The notes under the pieces were generated by a model. It saw only the letters and a program-made list of their open reading frames with translations. It had not been told where the DNA came from and ran no database searches. From Cephalopachus bancanus (Eukaryota; Chordata; Mammalia; Primates; Tarsiidae): a stretch of DNA of 64,000 nt. The stretch covers positions 186,001-250,000 of the forward strand of contig JAPVLO010000992.1 of the NCBI GenBank assembly GCA_027257055.1, in the 5' to 3' direction. A program made the position numbers and the translations under genes. This document shows, one piece after another, positions 44,705 through 56,998 of this stretch (position 1 is its first letter; each line of letters opens with the position of its first letter).

Positions 44705-44981
44705 TTTTTTTTTTTTTTTTTCTTTTTTAGTTGGAGTCTCACTTCACCACCCAGGCTGGAATGCAGTGACATGCTCGCGGCCACCCCAGCGTCAACCTGC
44801 TGGGCTCCAGTGATTTTTCTACCTCAACCCTCAAGTAAGTGCCCTGCTAGTTTTTGATTTATTGTAGTGACAAGCTCTCACCAAGTTGCCCAGGCTGGTC
44901 TCGAACCCGCGGACTCAGGCAATCCACTCACCTCGGCCTCCCAATGTGCTGGGATTACAGGCTGAGCCACCGAACCCAGCC
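44705..44981 (-). mobile_element. Alu, antisense, with internal deletion
   Basis: Poly(T), TTAGTTGGAGTCTCACTTCA to CACCGAACCCAGCC; short loss near TCAAGTAAGTGCCCTGC. Flanks ACACATTCTT / CCACATTCTT. Confidence 0.93.
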
Positions 44982-45253
44982 ACATTCTTAAGCTCAAACA
45001 GAATATTCACCAAGATAAATCACATACTGGGCAATAAAACACACCTTTACAAATTGAAAAGAATTGAAATCATACAATGATCTCAGATGGCAATAAAATT
45101 AAACTGGAAATCAACAACAAAATAGCTGGAAAATCCCAAAATACTTAGAAATTAAACAACACATTTTAAAATTACAGGTCAAAGAGGAAATCGCAAAAGA
45201 AATTTTAAAAGAGCATGAATTAAATGAAAATATAACTTATCAAAATTTGTGGA

Positions 45254-45545
45254 GGCCAGGCATAGTGGCTCAAGCCTGAAATCCCAGCACTTTGGGAGGT
45301 TGAGGTGAGAGGATTGCCTGAGCCCAGGGGTTTGAGACCAGCCTGGGCAACTTAGTGAGACCTCGTATCTACAATAAATCAAAAAATTAGCTGGATGTGG
45401 TGGTGCATGCCTGTAGTTCTGACTACTTCAAAGGCTAAGGCAGAAGGCTCTCCTGAACCCAACAGGTCCAGGCTGCGGTGGCCGTGAGCATGCCACTGCA
45501 TTCCAGCATGGGTGACAGAGTGAGACTCTGGCTCAAAAAAAAAAA
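45254..45545 (+). mobile_element. Alu in L1
   Basis: GGCCAGGCATAGTGGCTCAA to poly(A); duplication AAAATTTGTGGA. Confidence 0.94.
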
Positions 45546-45834
45546 AATTTGTGGAATGCAGCAAAAGCACTGCTTAGAGGGAAATTGATAGCATTGAATG
45601 CATATATTAGAAAAGAAGAAAGATCTGAAATAAATAAGCTTCCACTTCAGGAAACTATAAAAAGAAGAGCAAATTAACATCAAAATAAGCAGAAGAAAAT
45701 AAATAATAAAAAAATTAGAGCAGAAATCAATGAAATTAAAAACAGAAAATTGAGAAAATCAACAAAGCCAAAAGCCAGTTCTTAGAAAAGATCGATAAAA
45801 TCATTGTCTCACCCAAGTGAATTAAAGAAAAAAT

Positions 45835-46131
45835 AGACTGGATGTGGTGGCTCACACCGGTAATCCCAGCACTTTGGGACTGAAGCAGGAGAATTGCTTA
45901 AGCACCAGGACTTTGAGACCAGCCTGGGCAACATAGCGAGAACTCATCTCTACAAAAATAAAAAAATATGCCAGGTGTGGTGGTGCACACCTATAGTCCC
46001 AACTACTCAGGAAGCTGAGGTGGAAGGACCACATGAGCCCAGGAGGTCAAGTCTACAGTAGGCTGTGATCATGCCACTGCACTCCAACCTAGGCAACAGA
46101 GTGAGAACTCAACTCAAATAAATAAATAAAT
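45835..46131 (+). mobile_element. Alu, AluJ-like
   Basis: GGATGTGGTGGCTCACACCG to (AAAT)n; linker TACAAAAATAAAAAAATATG and older-type ends, without the CAATAAATC linker. Confidence 0.88.
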
Positions 46132-46414
46132 GAAAAAAGACACAAATTACTAATATCAGCGATGAAAGAGAGAACATCACTGTACATCGCATGGACATCA
46201 AAAGGATATTAAAGGAAACTTTATGCCCACAAACTTGATAGCCAATATTAAATGAATCAATTTCTTAAAAGACACAATCTGCCAAAACTCACACAAGAAG
46301 AAATAGATAACCTGAATAGGCCTAAATCTCTTAAAAAATTTAATCAATAATTAATAATCTTCCAAAACAGTAATTCTACCAGTGACCACTAAGGAATAAA
46401 TTACACCAATTCTA

Positions 46415-46715
46415 GGCTGGGTATGGTGGCTCACACCTGTAATCCCAGCACTTTGGAAGGCAAAGGGAAGAGGATTGCCTGAGCCCAGGAGTTCAAGACC
46501 AGCCTGGGCAACTTGGGCAAGACCCTGTCTCTACAATAAATAAAAAAATTAGCCAGGTGTGGTGGCATGCGCCTGTAGTTCCAGTTACTTGGAAGACTGA
46601 GGTGGAAGGATCACCTGAGCCCAGCAGTTGGAGACAACGGTGGCCATGAGCATACCACTGCAGTCTAGCCAGGGTAACAGAGTAAGACTCTAACTCAAAA
46701 AATAAATAAATAAAA
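46415..46715 (+). mobile_element. Alu in L1
   Basis: GGCTGGGTATGGTGGCTCAC to (AAAT)n tail; duplication TTACACCAATTCT / TTATACCAATTCT. Confidence 0.94.
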
Positions 46716-47256
46716 TTATACCAATTCTTTATAACCTCTTTCATAAGATAGAAGCAGAGGAAATGCTTCCTAACTCATGCTGAGGCCAGAACTACTCTAA
46801 TATAAAAACCAGGCAAAGACGTAAGAGAAGAAAACTCTCATGAACATAGATGCAAAATCCTCAAGTAAATATGAGTAAATCAAATCCAACAATGTATAAA
46901 AAATTATATATCACAACCAAGTGAGATTTATCCCAGGTATGCAAGCACTGATCCAATATTTGAAGATCAGTTAAGGTAACCCATTACATCAACAGGCTAA
47001 AGAAGAAAAATCACACAATCATATCAATAGATGCAGAAAAAGCATGTGAGAAAACCAAACACCCGTTCAAGACAAAAACTCTCCGAAAACTAGGAATAAA
47101 GGGGAACTACCTCAGCTTCACCAAAAACAAAAAACCCTACAGCTAACATCACACGTAAAAGTGAGAAGCAAGAAGCTGTCCAGGTAAGATCAGGAACACA
47201 GCAAGGGTGTCTCTTCTCACCACTCCTTTTCAATGTCATACTGAAAGTCCCAGCTA

Positions 47257-47546
47257 GCCGGGCTCGATGGCTCACCCTGTAATCCCGCGCCTTGGGAGGC
47301 TGAGGTGAGTGGATTGCCTGAGCCCGCGGGTTCGAGACCTGCCTGGACAACTTGGTGAGACCTCATCTCTACAACAAATAAAAAAAATTAGCCGGGCGTG
47401 GTAGCACATGCCTGTAATTCCGGCTACTTGGAAGGCTGAGGTGGAAGGATCGCCGGAGCCCAGCGGGCGAGGCTGAGGTGGCCGGGAACAGCCACTGCAC
47501 TCCAGTCTGGGTGACAGAGTGAGACTCCAACTCAAAAAAAAAAAAA
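47257..47546 (+). mobile_element. Alu, young, first of a tandem pair
   Basis: GCCGGGCTCGATGGCTCACC to poly(A); target site AGTCCCAGCTA before, AGTCCTAGCTA after. Confidence 0.95.
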
Positions 47547-47557
47547 AGTCCTAGCTA

Positions 47558-47845
47558 GCCGGGCTCGGTGGCTCAGCCTGTAATCCCGCGCCTTTGGGAG
47601 GCTGAGGTGAGTGGATTGCCTGAGCCCACGGGTTCAAGACCCGCCTGGGCAGCGATACCTCATGTCTACAATAAATCAAAAATTAGCCGGGCATGGTAGT
47701 GCATGCCTGTAGTTCCAGCTACTTGGAAGGCTGAGGCGGAAGGATCGCAGGAGCCCAGCAGGCAAGGCTGCGGTGGCCGGGAGCAGCCACTGCACTCCAA
47801 TCTGGGCGACAGAGTGAGACTTCAACTCAAAAAAAAAAGGGAAAA
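47558..47845 (+). mobile_element. Alu, young, second of a tandem pair
   Basis: GCCGGGCTCGGTGGCTCAGC to poly(A), followed by a third copy of AGTCCTAGCTA; lacks the AACTTGGTGAGA motif (reads GGGCAGCGATACCTC). Confidence 0.95.
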
Positions 47846-47943
47846 AGTCCTAGCTAATGCAGTAAAGCAAGAAAAGGAAATAAATGGTATATGGATTGGG
47901 AGGAAAGAAATAAAATTGTATTTGTAGATAACATGACCATCTA

Positions 47944-48259
<316 letters not shown>

Positions 48260-48893
48260 GAATGTCCAAAAGAATCAACGAAAGAGCTACTGGAACAAAT
48301 AAGCAATTATAGCAAAGTTGTAGGATGTCAGTTAATACACAAAAGTCAATCACTTTCCTATATACTAGCAATGAACAAGTAGAATTTTAAATTAAAAACA
48401 CACCCCAAAGTAAAATACTTAGGTATAAACATAACAAAGTATGTGCAAGATCTATATGAGGAAAACTACAAAACTTAGATGAAAGAATTCAACTAAATAA
48501 ATGAAAAGGTATTTCATATTCAAAGGTAGGAGGATTCAATACTGTCAAGACGTCAGTTCTTCCCAACTTGACCTATAGATTCAGTGCAGTGCCAATCAAA
48601 ATTCCAGCAAGTTATTTTGTGGATACTGACATCCTCATTCTACAGTATACGTTGAAAGCCAAAAGACCCAGAATAGCCAACACAATATTGAAGGAGAGAA
48701 CAATGTTGGAGGGCTGACACTACCCAAGTTCAGAACAGTACAGTAATCAGGACAGTGTGGCTTTGGTAAAAGAATAGACAAATAGATCAATGGAGTGGAA
48801 TCCAGAGCCCAGAGAGCCCAGAAATTGCCCTGCGTAAATATAGTCAACTGATCTTTGACAGAGAAGTAAAGACAGTACAATGCAGAAAAAATA

Positions 48894-49192
48894 TTTTTTC
48901 TTTTTTTTTTTTTTTCAGTTGGAGTCTCACTCTGTGACCCAGACTGGAGGGCGGTGGCCGCTCCCAGCCACCGCAGCCTCAACCTGCTGGGTTCCGGCGG
49001 TCCTTCCACCTCAGCATTCCAAGTAGCTGGAACCACAGGCGGGCGCTACCACACCCGGCTAATTTTTTGATTTATTGTAGCGATGAGGTCTCACCAAGTT
49101 GTCCTGGCGGGTCTCGAACCCGGGGGCTCAGGCAATTCACTCACCTCGGCCTCCCAAAGCACGGATTACAGGCTGAGCCACCGAGCCCGGCC
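48894..49192 (-). mobile_element. Alu, antisense
   Basis: Poly(T), CAGTTGGAGTCTCACTCTGT to CACCGAGCCCGGCC. Confidence 0.93.
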
Positions 49193-49220
49193 AGTAATGA
49201 CTTTTTAAATACAACACCAA

Positions 49221-49512
49221 GCCGGGCTCGGTGGCTCAGCCTGTAATCCCGTGCTTTGGGAGGCCGAGGTGAGTGAATTGCCTGAGCCCCCGGGTTCGAG
49301 ACCCGCCCGGACAACTTGGTGAGACCTCATCTCTACAATAAATCAAAATGAACTGGGCGTGGTAGCACGTACCTGTGGTTCCATCTCCTTGGAAGGCTGA
49401 GGCGGAAGGATCCCGGAGCCCAGCAGGTCAAGGCTGCGATGGCCGGGAGCGGCCATTGCACTCCAGTCTGGGCAACAGAGTGAGACTCCAACTCAAAAAT
49501 AAATAAATAAAT
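49221..49512 (+). mobile_element. Alu, young subfamily
   Basis: GCCGGGCTCGGTGGCTCAGC to (AAAT)n; duplication TAAATACAACACCAA both sides. Confidence 0.96.
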
Positions 49513-49732
49513 AAATACAACACCAAGGGCACAATCCATCAAGGAGATAATTGATAAACTGGACTTAGTTGAAATTTCAAACTTCTGCAAAAGACACTGT
49601 CAAGAGAATGAGAAGACAAGCCACAGATTGGGAGAAAATATTTGCAAAAGATATATTTGATAAAGAACTATTATCTAAAATATACAAATGACTTAAAACT
49701 CAACAAAAAAAAAAAACCCTAAAAACCCAATT

Positions 49733-49864
49733 AACTACTTGGAAGGCTGAGGCAAAAGAATCACCTGAGCCCAAAATGTTGAGGCCACGGTGGCCATCAG
49801 TGTGTCACTGCACTCCAGCCTGGACGACAGAGTGAAACTCCAACTCAAAAAAAAAGAAAAAAAA
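49733..49864 (+). mobile_element. Alu right arm, 5'-truncated insertion
   Basis: Begins CTACTTGGAAGGCTGAGGCA and runs to poly(A); only the right arm is present. Confidence 0.88.
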
Positions 49865-50851
49865 ACAGTTAAAATATGGGCAAAAGATCTAAACAGGGAC
49901 CTCACCAAACAAGATATACAGATTACAAGTATGCACATGAAAACATGTTCAACCTCATATGTCATCAGGGAACTGCTAATTAAAACAACAAAAAGATACC
50001 ACTCCACACCTATTAGACTGGTCAAAACAAAATACTGACAATGTCAAATGCTGGCAAGGATGTGGAGCAACAGAAACTCTCATTCATTGCTGGTGGGAAT
50101 ACAAAATGGTAGGGCCACTTTGAAAGACAATTTGGCACTTTCCTATAAAACTAAACACACTCTTACCATAGAATCCAGCAATCACACTCCTTAGTATTCA
50201 CCCAAAGCAGTTGAAAACTTATATCTACACAAAAACCTGCACACAGATGGTTATAGCTTTCTTTGTAATTGCTGAAATTTGGAAGCCACCAAGATGTTCT
50301 TCCACAGGTGAATGGATAAATAAACTGTGCTACATCCAAACAACAGAATATTATTCAATACCAAAAAGAAATAAGCTATGAAGCCACAAAAAAAGTGAAA
50401 GAACTTTAAGTGCATATTACTAAGTAAAATAATTCAATCTAAACAGGCTACATACTATGGGATTCCAATTATATGACATTCTGGAAAAGGCAAAGTTATG
50501 GAGACAGGGAAAGGATCGTTGGTTGCCAGGGGTTGCAGGGGGTGAATAGAGGAGCCCAGGGATTTCTAGGGCAGTGGAACTCTTCGGTGAGATACTACAA
50601 GGGTGAACACGTGTCACTATACATCTGTCCAAACCCATGGAATGTACCACACCAAGAGTGAGCCCTCATGTCGACTATGGACCTTGGATGATGATGTGTC
50701 CATGTAGGTTCATCCATTGTGGCAAATGGATCCCTTTGGTGGGGTGTTGGTCGTAGGGGAGGCTGTGCCTGTGTGGGGGCAGTGGGTGTATGTACTTTCC
50801 ACTCAGTTTTGCTGAGAGCCTAAACCTGCTCTTTAAAAAAAGCCCATTTTT

Positions 50852-51060
50852 CTTTTTTTTTTTTTTTTGAGTTGGAGTCTCACTCTGTCACCCAGACTGG
50901 AGTGCGGCCACCGCAGCCTCGACCTGCTGGGCTCCGCGATCCTTCCGCCTCAGCCTTCCGAGTAGCCGGAATTACAGGCATGCGCTACCACACCCAGCTG
51001 ATTTTTTTTTTTTTAATTTTATTGTAGAGATGAGGTCTCGCTGCCCAGGCGGGTCACGAA
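50852..51060 (-). mobile_element. Alu, antisense, 5'-truncated
   Basis: Poly(T), GAGTTGGAGTCTCACTCTGT to GGGTCACGAACCC; the start of the left arm is missing. Duplication CCCATTTTTC on both sides shows it was inserted short. Confidence 0.93.
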
Positions 51061-52400
51061 CCCATTTTTCAAAAGAACAAGAGAAAAGAAAAAATGGGTA
51101 CAGGAGGCCTCTCAGCTGTCTGTGCACAGAGTCGGCCTACTGTCGGGTGGACCCTCTGAGTCTTGCTGGCTTACAGCCTGGGCAGCCTTCCCTTTTGCCC
51201 AGTGGGGAAAGGCTGGGACCTCCCTGACTTCAAGACGTTGGTCTTGGGTATGACCTCAGCATCTGCCTAACGCCCTGCGCTGGTCCATGGTTGGCCTGCC
51301 TCTTCCAGCCCAACACCAGCCTCAGAGCTCATGAGGACCTCAGAGGACCAGGGGCCTTCCCTGGAGGAAGATCCGAGTCAGGACAACCCAAGGCAGCATC
51401 ACACCTGCGACCAACAGAGGCCAGGCTCAGAGCTTCTCTCCCATCTCCACACGTCACTGATGGGGACACTAATGAGGACTCCTGCCCTGGCCACACGGCA
51501 CAACAGCAGAGCCAGGATGCAGGCCCCAGCCTGGCAGGCCCAAACCCGTCCTCGAAATCACATGACCCGCCTGCACTATGATAAGCAGACAGGGATTTTA
51601 CTGAGCACCAATGGCTGAGGTCACTGACAGGAAAGGGGCCAGGAAGGTGGTATTTCACAGAAAGACGGGGACGTGTCTTTGTTGGCTGAGACGAAGGCTG
51701 AGAGCCCAGGGAGCTGCAGCCATGAGAGATGTGGGGTCTCCTGTAGCCAGAAACAGGATAAGTAGACAATTCCTGAGACATCTTCACCAAAAACAGAGCC
51801 TCCCCTAATATTTAGGCCTTAGAAGCAACCACAATCCTGACCCAAAAGTTTCCTGTCACTTTAAGGTCCTGGGAGCTGCTGTTAACTAATTAATCCCTTG
51901 GTCCGTGTCTCTCAATAAAGCTTTAGGGCAGGACTGGCTACACCCTGGGGATGCTGAGACACAGAGGCTCTGGTAGTCTGTCCAGGAGCAACTCACAGGG
52001 ACGTGACCAAACATCCAAACATACTGGCTTAAGTGGCAAATTGAGCGCATGCACCTAATTTCACTCCTGACCAAAACTCCACTAAAACCAAGGGGGATTT
52101 TGTTAAAGACACACACTTACAAAGGCAAGGAACAGCACACAGAAGACAACAGCAGCAAAGTCTGAACACCAGGACATCGAAGGGCTGGCAGGAACAGGCT
52201 CGGCACAATGGAGAAAGCCAGATACAAACCATGAAATGGAGAAGCTGAGGACCAACCGGACTGTCTCTGTCAAATCCTCCAAAGGCTCAGGAGCAGCAAA
52301 TCTCGCATCTCTGGAGCAGGGGTAAACAGGGCTAAGGGGGACTACATGCAAGTTCCTTAGAAGCCATCAAAACCCCACAGCTCTGCAGAAGTCTGGTGGT
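51061..52400. other. Gene-free stretch downstream of the L1
   Basis: Ordinary-composition sequence without Alu or L1. A CTCAATAAAGCTTTAGG motif at about 51911 and nearby T/A balance hint at an old LTR, but no ends were found. Frames are short on both strands. Confidence 0.4.
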
Positions 52401-52429
52401 TTGTTTTCCAGGCAAAATGAAGACAGAGG

Positions 52430-52690
52430 GTCCCCAAAACTTCAAAACACTAATGAAAGAAAAAAGACTTACATAAATGGAAAAACATACTGTGTTCATG
52501 AGTTGGAGGACTTACAGCAAAAGATGTCAAAAATAAATAAATAAATAAATAAAAAGATGTCAACTCTCCCCACACTGATTTAATGCAACTTCAGTTCAAA
52601 TCGCAGCACAATTTAATGTAGATATTGATAAACTGATCCCATAATTTATATGGAAGAGCCAAGAATTTGGAAGAGTTAAAATAATGTTCA
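52430..52690 (+). repeat. L1 ORF2 fragment, sense, with (AAAT)n
   Basis: GTTCATGAGTTGGAGGACTT, GATGTCAACTCTCCCCACAC and TGATAAACTGATCCCATAAT correspond to the L1 ORF2 C-terminal region. An (AAAT)n run at 52527-52553 is flanked by repeated AAAAGATGTCAA, like a small slippage or insertion. Confidence 0.72.
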
Positions 52691-52965
<275 letters not shown>

Positions 52966-52976
52966 TTAAAGAATAA

Positions 52977-53106
52977 GCCGGCTTCAGTCGCTCACCTGTA
53001 ATCCCGCGCTTTGGGAGGCTGAGGTGAGTGGATTGCCTGATCCTGCGAGTTCAAGACCCACCTGGGCAACTTGGCAAGACCTCATCTCTACAATAAAATC
53101 AAAAAA
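52977..53106 (+). mobile_element. Alu outer copy, left part
   Basis: GCCGGCTTCAGTCGCTCACC to the CAATAAAATCAAAAAAATTA linker, where a second Alu enters. The outer target duplication GTTAAAGAATA lies at about 52965 and 53564. Confidence 0.9.
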
Positions 53107-53110
53107 ATTA

Positions 53111-53367
53111 AGCCGGCTCGTGCTCAGTGTAATCCCGCCCTTTGGGAGGCTGAGGTGAGTGGATGCCTGAGCGCCCGTGGGTTCAAGACCCGCCTGGGCA
53201 GCGAGACTCATCTTACAATAAAAAAAAATCAGCTGGGCGTGGTAGCGCGGCCTGTATTCCGGCTACTCGAAGGCGAGGCGGAAGATCGCTGGAGCCCAGC
53301 AGGTCGAGGCTGCGGTGGCCGGGAGCGGCCACTGCACTCCAGTCTGGGCACAAGTGAGACTCCAACT

Positions 53368-53391
<24 letters not shown>
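53111..53391 (+). mobile_element. Alu nested inside another Alu, indel-rich
   Basis: Starts AGCCGGCTCGTGCTCAGTGT and ends in a 30-A tail. Compared with neighbours it has many one- and two-base losses (for example GTGGATGCCTGAG, GCGCGGCCTGTATTCC, CTACTCGAAGGCGAGGCGG). Duplication AAAAAATTA marks insertion into the outer linker. Confidence 0.9.
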
Positions 53392-53401
<10 letters not shown>

Positions 53402-53562
53402 AGCCAGGCGTGGTAGCGCACGCCTGTAGTTCCAGCTACTTAGAAGGCAGAGGCAGAAGGATCGCCGGAACCCAGCAGGTCGAGGCTGCAGTGGCCAGGA
53501 GCAGCCACTGCACTCCAGTCTGGGCGACAGATTGAGACTCCAACTCAAAAAAAAAAAAAAAA
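53392..53562 (+). mobile_element. Alu outer copy, right part
   Basis: ATTAGCCAGGCGTGGTAGCG to poly(A), then GTTAAAGAATA. Confidence 0.9.
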
Positions 53563-53654
53563 GGTTAAAGAATAAACCAAAATTAATCAAGTTTTAGAGT
53601 TTTTCTGATAGATGTCTTGCAATTATTTTAATTTGAAAATTTCTTGCTAAAATA

Positions 53655-54085
53655 AATCCACAAAGTCTTTGATACCCTTCCTTGAAGATGTAAAGCCTAA
53701 ACTCCTTCTTGAAGGTGAGCTAGACTAACAAACAGTCTAACAAACAAAAAGTGGCGGGGTTTCTTTTGCTCTCTCTCAAATCACTGGCTCTGGGGAAGCT
53801 AGCTGCCCTACGGAGAGGGCCCCACAGAGAATCAGCCAAGTCTCCTGCCAACAGCCATGCTCCTACCTCAGAAGCATCTCCTCCAGCCATGGTCAAGTCC
53901 TCCAATACTGAGAGCTCCCCCAGGCCCAGATCCTGACTGCAATATCCAGAAACAGAACTTTCCAGCTAAGCCACTCCCAGGTTCTTGACCCACAGAGATC
54001 CTGTGAGAGAATAAATGAATAAATGTTATTGTTTTAAGCTGCTAGTTTTGGGAGATAGTTTGTTATGCAGCAGTAGATAACAAAA
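53655..54085 (+). mobile_element. MLT1-like MaLR solo LTR
   Basis: GCTCTGGGGAAGCTAGCTGC, CTCCTGCCAACAGCCATGCT, AGCTAAGCCACTCCCAGGTT and CTTGACCCACAGAGATCCTG, with AATAAATG and GTTTTAAGCTGCTAGTTTTG then GTTATGCAGCAGTAGATAAC, lie in MLT1 3'-end order. Confidence 0.8.
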
Positions 54086-54159
54086 ACAAATACATTTCCT
54101 AACATAAACTCTCGCTGCTTTAGAACACGGGAAAATGCAAGTGCATATTTGTGGTGAAT

Positions 54160-54358
54160 ATTTATTTATTTTATTTTTAAATCATGGTCTTATGCCGCCA
54201 TCCAAACTGGAGGGCAGTGGCACAGTCACGGCTCAGCGCAGCCTTGACCTCCTGGGCTTCAGCGATTCTTCTACCTTAGCCTCCCCAGTAGCTGGAACTA
54301 ACAGAAGTGCTACCGCACTCAGCTAATTTTTTTTTTTTTAATTTTGCTGTAGAGATAG
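54160..54358 (-). mobile_element. Alu, antisense, old and truncated
   Basis: CTGGAGGGCAGTGGCACAGT, GCCTTGACCTCCTGGGCTTC and TACCGCACTCAGCTAATTTT; ends at the linker. Confidence 0.75.
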
Positions 54359-54579
54359 CAGTGATGAGTATTTAGATATATCAGTAAACTATTGGAGGTC
54401 TGACAATAATCACTAGCAGATCCCCCAGGCTCAGAGCCAACTGAAGGAGCACTCATGGGCACAGAGACACTTGGGGAGAATACATAGTTGCTCAGGCCTG
54501 AAAGCTTCCAGTTCCCCCTCAGATACAATGCACCCTGACAGAGGGCAGGTCCAGGGTCTGGGGACCGGGCGCAGGGCCA

Positions 54580-54810
54580 CAGGCAGTTGAAAGCCAGGGA
54601 GGTGGTAGAAGGGGCATCATGTGAGGCAAAGCTCCAAGTCCCCAAGGCATGCTTATTGTCCCAGACTTCACTTCACTTGCAAAACACAAATTCAAAGACA
54701 AAACTGAAACAAACTTTGAGACAGCAGCCACGGAGCTTACAACCCCCAGCCCAGGGCCCTGTGAGCAGGGAGCCCGTGCAGCAACACAGGTTGCGTGCCT
54801 ATGCAGCCAG
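54580..54810 (+). repeat. Unnamed repeat, copy A
   Basis: AGCCCAGGGCCCTGTGAGCA and AGCAGCCACGGAGCTTACAA match, with changes, a second copy at 55735-55945. Family not recognised. Confidence 0.6.
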
Positions 54811-55292
54811 TCCCAGCTGCATGGAGAGGTGGGGAGCAGTCAGTAGTCCTACAAGGTTTCAGGAAAGTTAAGATAATTGAATATTTATGAACAGATTTCA
54901 CATCTTCTGCTCTTCTTTTGCCTTTTTTTCTAGGACTTCTTTGGAATTGTTCAAATGGTCTGCAATGCATTACAAATGCTTCCTAGGAAATTCTAACTAA
55001 TGTCCTCGCTCTTGCTTTTTGGCAAAGTAAAAATCGCTCCATTGACCTTAAATTGCCTCCCAACTCCAAAAAAAAAAAAAAAAATCCTGTAATTTCACTA
55101 TTGCCACTAGGTGGCGAATGCAAATAGTTCTAAAGCACTGAAATCAGGAAATTCATGTTTATCTCTTCTGAACATTCCCTTCTAGGGTGTTTGCTGTATT
55201 TTCCCATCACCTGTGCTGTTACCTACTTAATATTTTTCTTAGAATCAGCTCTTTCTAAACTCATATAAATGTATTTTAAGAAAGAAAGTTTT

Positions 55293-55571
55293 GGCCGGGC
55301 ATGGTGGCTCACACCTATAATCCCAGCACTTTGGGTGGCCAAGGTGAGAGGATTGCCTTAGCCCATGGGTTCGAGACCAGCCTGGCCAACTTGGCGAGAC
55401 CTCATCTCTACAATAAATCAAAATATTAGCTGGGCATGGTGGCTCGTGCCTGTAGTTTCAGCTACTTGGAAGGCTAAGGCAGAAGGATCCCCTGAGGCCA
55501 GCAAGTCGAGGCTGCATGCCACTGCACTCCAGCCTGGGTGACAGACTGAGACTCCAACTCAAAAAACAAAA
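55293..55571 (+). mobile_element. Alu
   Basis: GGCCGGGCATGGTGGCTCAC to A-rich tail; flanks AAGAAAGTTTT / AAGAAAGTAAGTTTT; small deletion after CGAGGCTGCATGCC. Confidence 0.93.
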
Positions 55572-55734
55572 AAGAAAGTAAGTTTTTATGCTCTAACTTA
55601 ATTGAGAAACCAGTCTCACCTGCCATACAAACAAACATCACAAGTTCACAGAAAATTAAACAGTGTTATTCATTTCTGACCAGATACAGTTGCTGAGCCT
55701 GCGGGGACAAGCAAGTCTGAGAGACAGGTCACCG

Positions 55735-55945
55735 TCCTAGTGTTGAAGACTCTCAAGCTGAGGGAAGGGGCATCCTCGTGCCAAGCTAGACTGTGGTTTG
55801 ATCCTTTTAATCACAAGAGACAAAAATCCTCCAACACAAATGCAAAGGTAAAAGTGTTACAAATTTCAAGACAGCAGTCACAGAGTTTGCAACCCCCAGC
55901 ACAGGGCCCTCTGAGCAGGGAACCTGTGCAGCGACACTATGCAGA
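55735..55945 (+). repeat. Unnamed repeat, copy B
   Basis: AGCAGTCACAGAGTTTGCAA, CCCCCAGCACAGGGCCCTCT and GAGCAGGGAACCTGTGCAGC parallel copy A in the same orientation about 1.15 kb upstream. Confidence 0.6.
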
Positions 55946-55972
55946 GGGTACGTTAGAAAATGTCAGGCTCAG

Positions 55973-56264
55973 CTGGGCTCAGTGGTTCAGCCTGTAATCC
56001 TGCGCCTTTGGGAGGCTGAGGTGAGTGGATTGTCTGAGCCCGTGGGTTCGAGACCCGCCTGGGCAACTTGGTGAGACCTCATCTCTACAATAAATCAAAA
56101 AATCAGCCGGGCGTGGTAGCGCGCACCTGTAGTTCCAGCTACTTGGAAGGCTGAGGCGGAAGGATCGCCGGAGCCCAGGAGGTCGAGGCTGCGGCGGCCG
56201 GGAGCGGCCACTGCACTCCAGTCTGGGCGACGGAGTGAGACGCCAACTCAAAAAAAAAAAAGAA
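55973..56264 (+). mobile_element. Alu, young subfamily
   Basis: GCTGGGCTCAGTGGTTCAGC to poly(A); duplication GAAAATGTCAGGCTCA on both sides. Confidence 0.96.
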
Positions 56265-56324
56265 AGAAAATGTCAGGCTCACCTTTTCTTCCGTGACAGT
56301 GACTGAGTGCCCCCCCACACACCC

Positions 56325-56470
56325 ATAATGACTCACCCAGCACCCACCGTGTGCCAGGCTCCCAGCCAAGCACCTCATGTTTCACTTACTCCACCCACAC
56401 GGCCCATTTTATAGATGAGGAGCCTGAGGCAAAGATGGGCTGAGATGATTGCCCAAGGTCACGGCTACTG
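56325..56470 (-). repeat. MIR SINE, antisense
   Basis: GTGTGCCAGGCTCCCAGCCA, CATTTTATAGATGAGGAGCC and GCCCAAGGTCACGGCTACTG lie in MIR antisense order. Confidence 0.62.
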
Positions 56471-56998
56471 CGTAGCAAAACCGAGTTTGGGAGCCAGGCG
56501 GGCTGCTCCACAGCCTGACCCTGAATGTCTTAATTGACAGAGTCGTGCATCTGCAAGGAACCAGCAAGTAGGGTTTCTGGTCTAAGGGGCCCCAGCAGCA
56601 GTGAACAGGGTTACCCATTCCTCCCAGTTACACACAGACTAAAACGTTACACAGTAGTCACTGCTTCTCTTATAATATGGTTACCAAACTGAGGCTGTCT
56701 CTATCAGATCAGGAGATGCGAAAGGAACAACTGTCTCCCTTGCATTTCTTGTTATTTGTGTCATGGGCATAGGTCACCTGAAATCACCTGAGAGCCTGGA
56801 CCCATTTTCGGTCATTCATTTGCTCTGTGAACAAGCATCCCTAACATTACACTTTCTCTGTGGGTGCCAGAGAAAGTTCTCCAAGGAGCTACTGGGCTTA
56901 GGGGCAGACAGACAAGCAAACAGAAGAAGCACCACTCGGTCAGCTGCAGGAGTGGATCAGGAAGGGCCTCCTGGAAGAGGTCATATCCTTGGTGAATC

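Noticed and set aside
51061..52400. Possible start of the next gene (GP9 lies downstream of EFCC1 in human)
   Set aside because: No leucine-rich-repeat or signal-peptide coding sequence seen on either strand anywhere after 41 kb.
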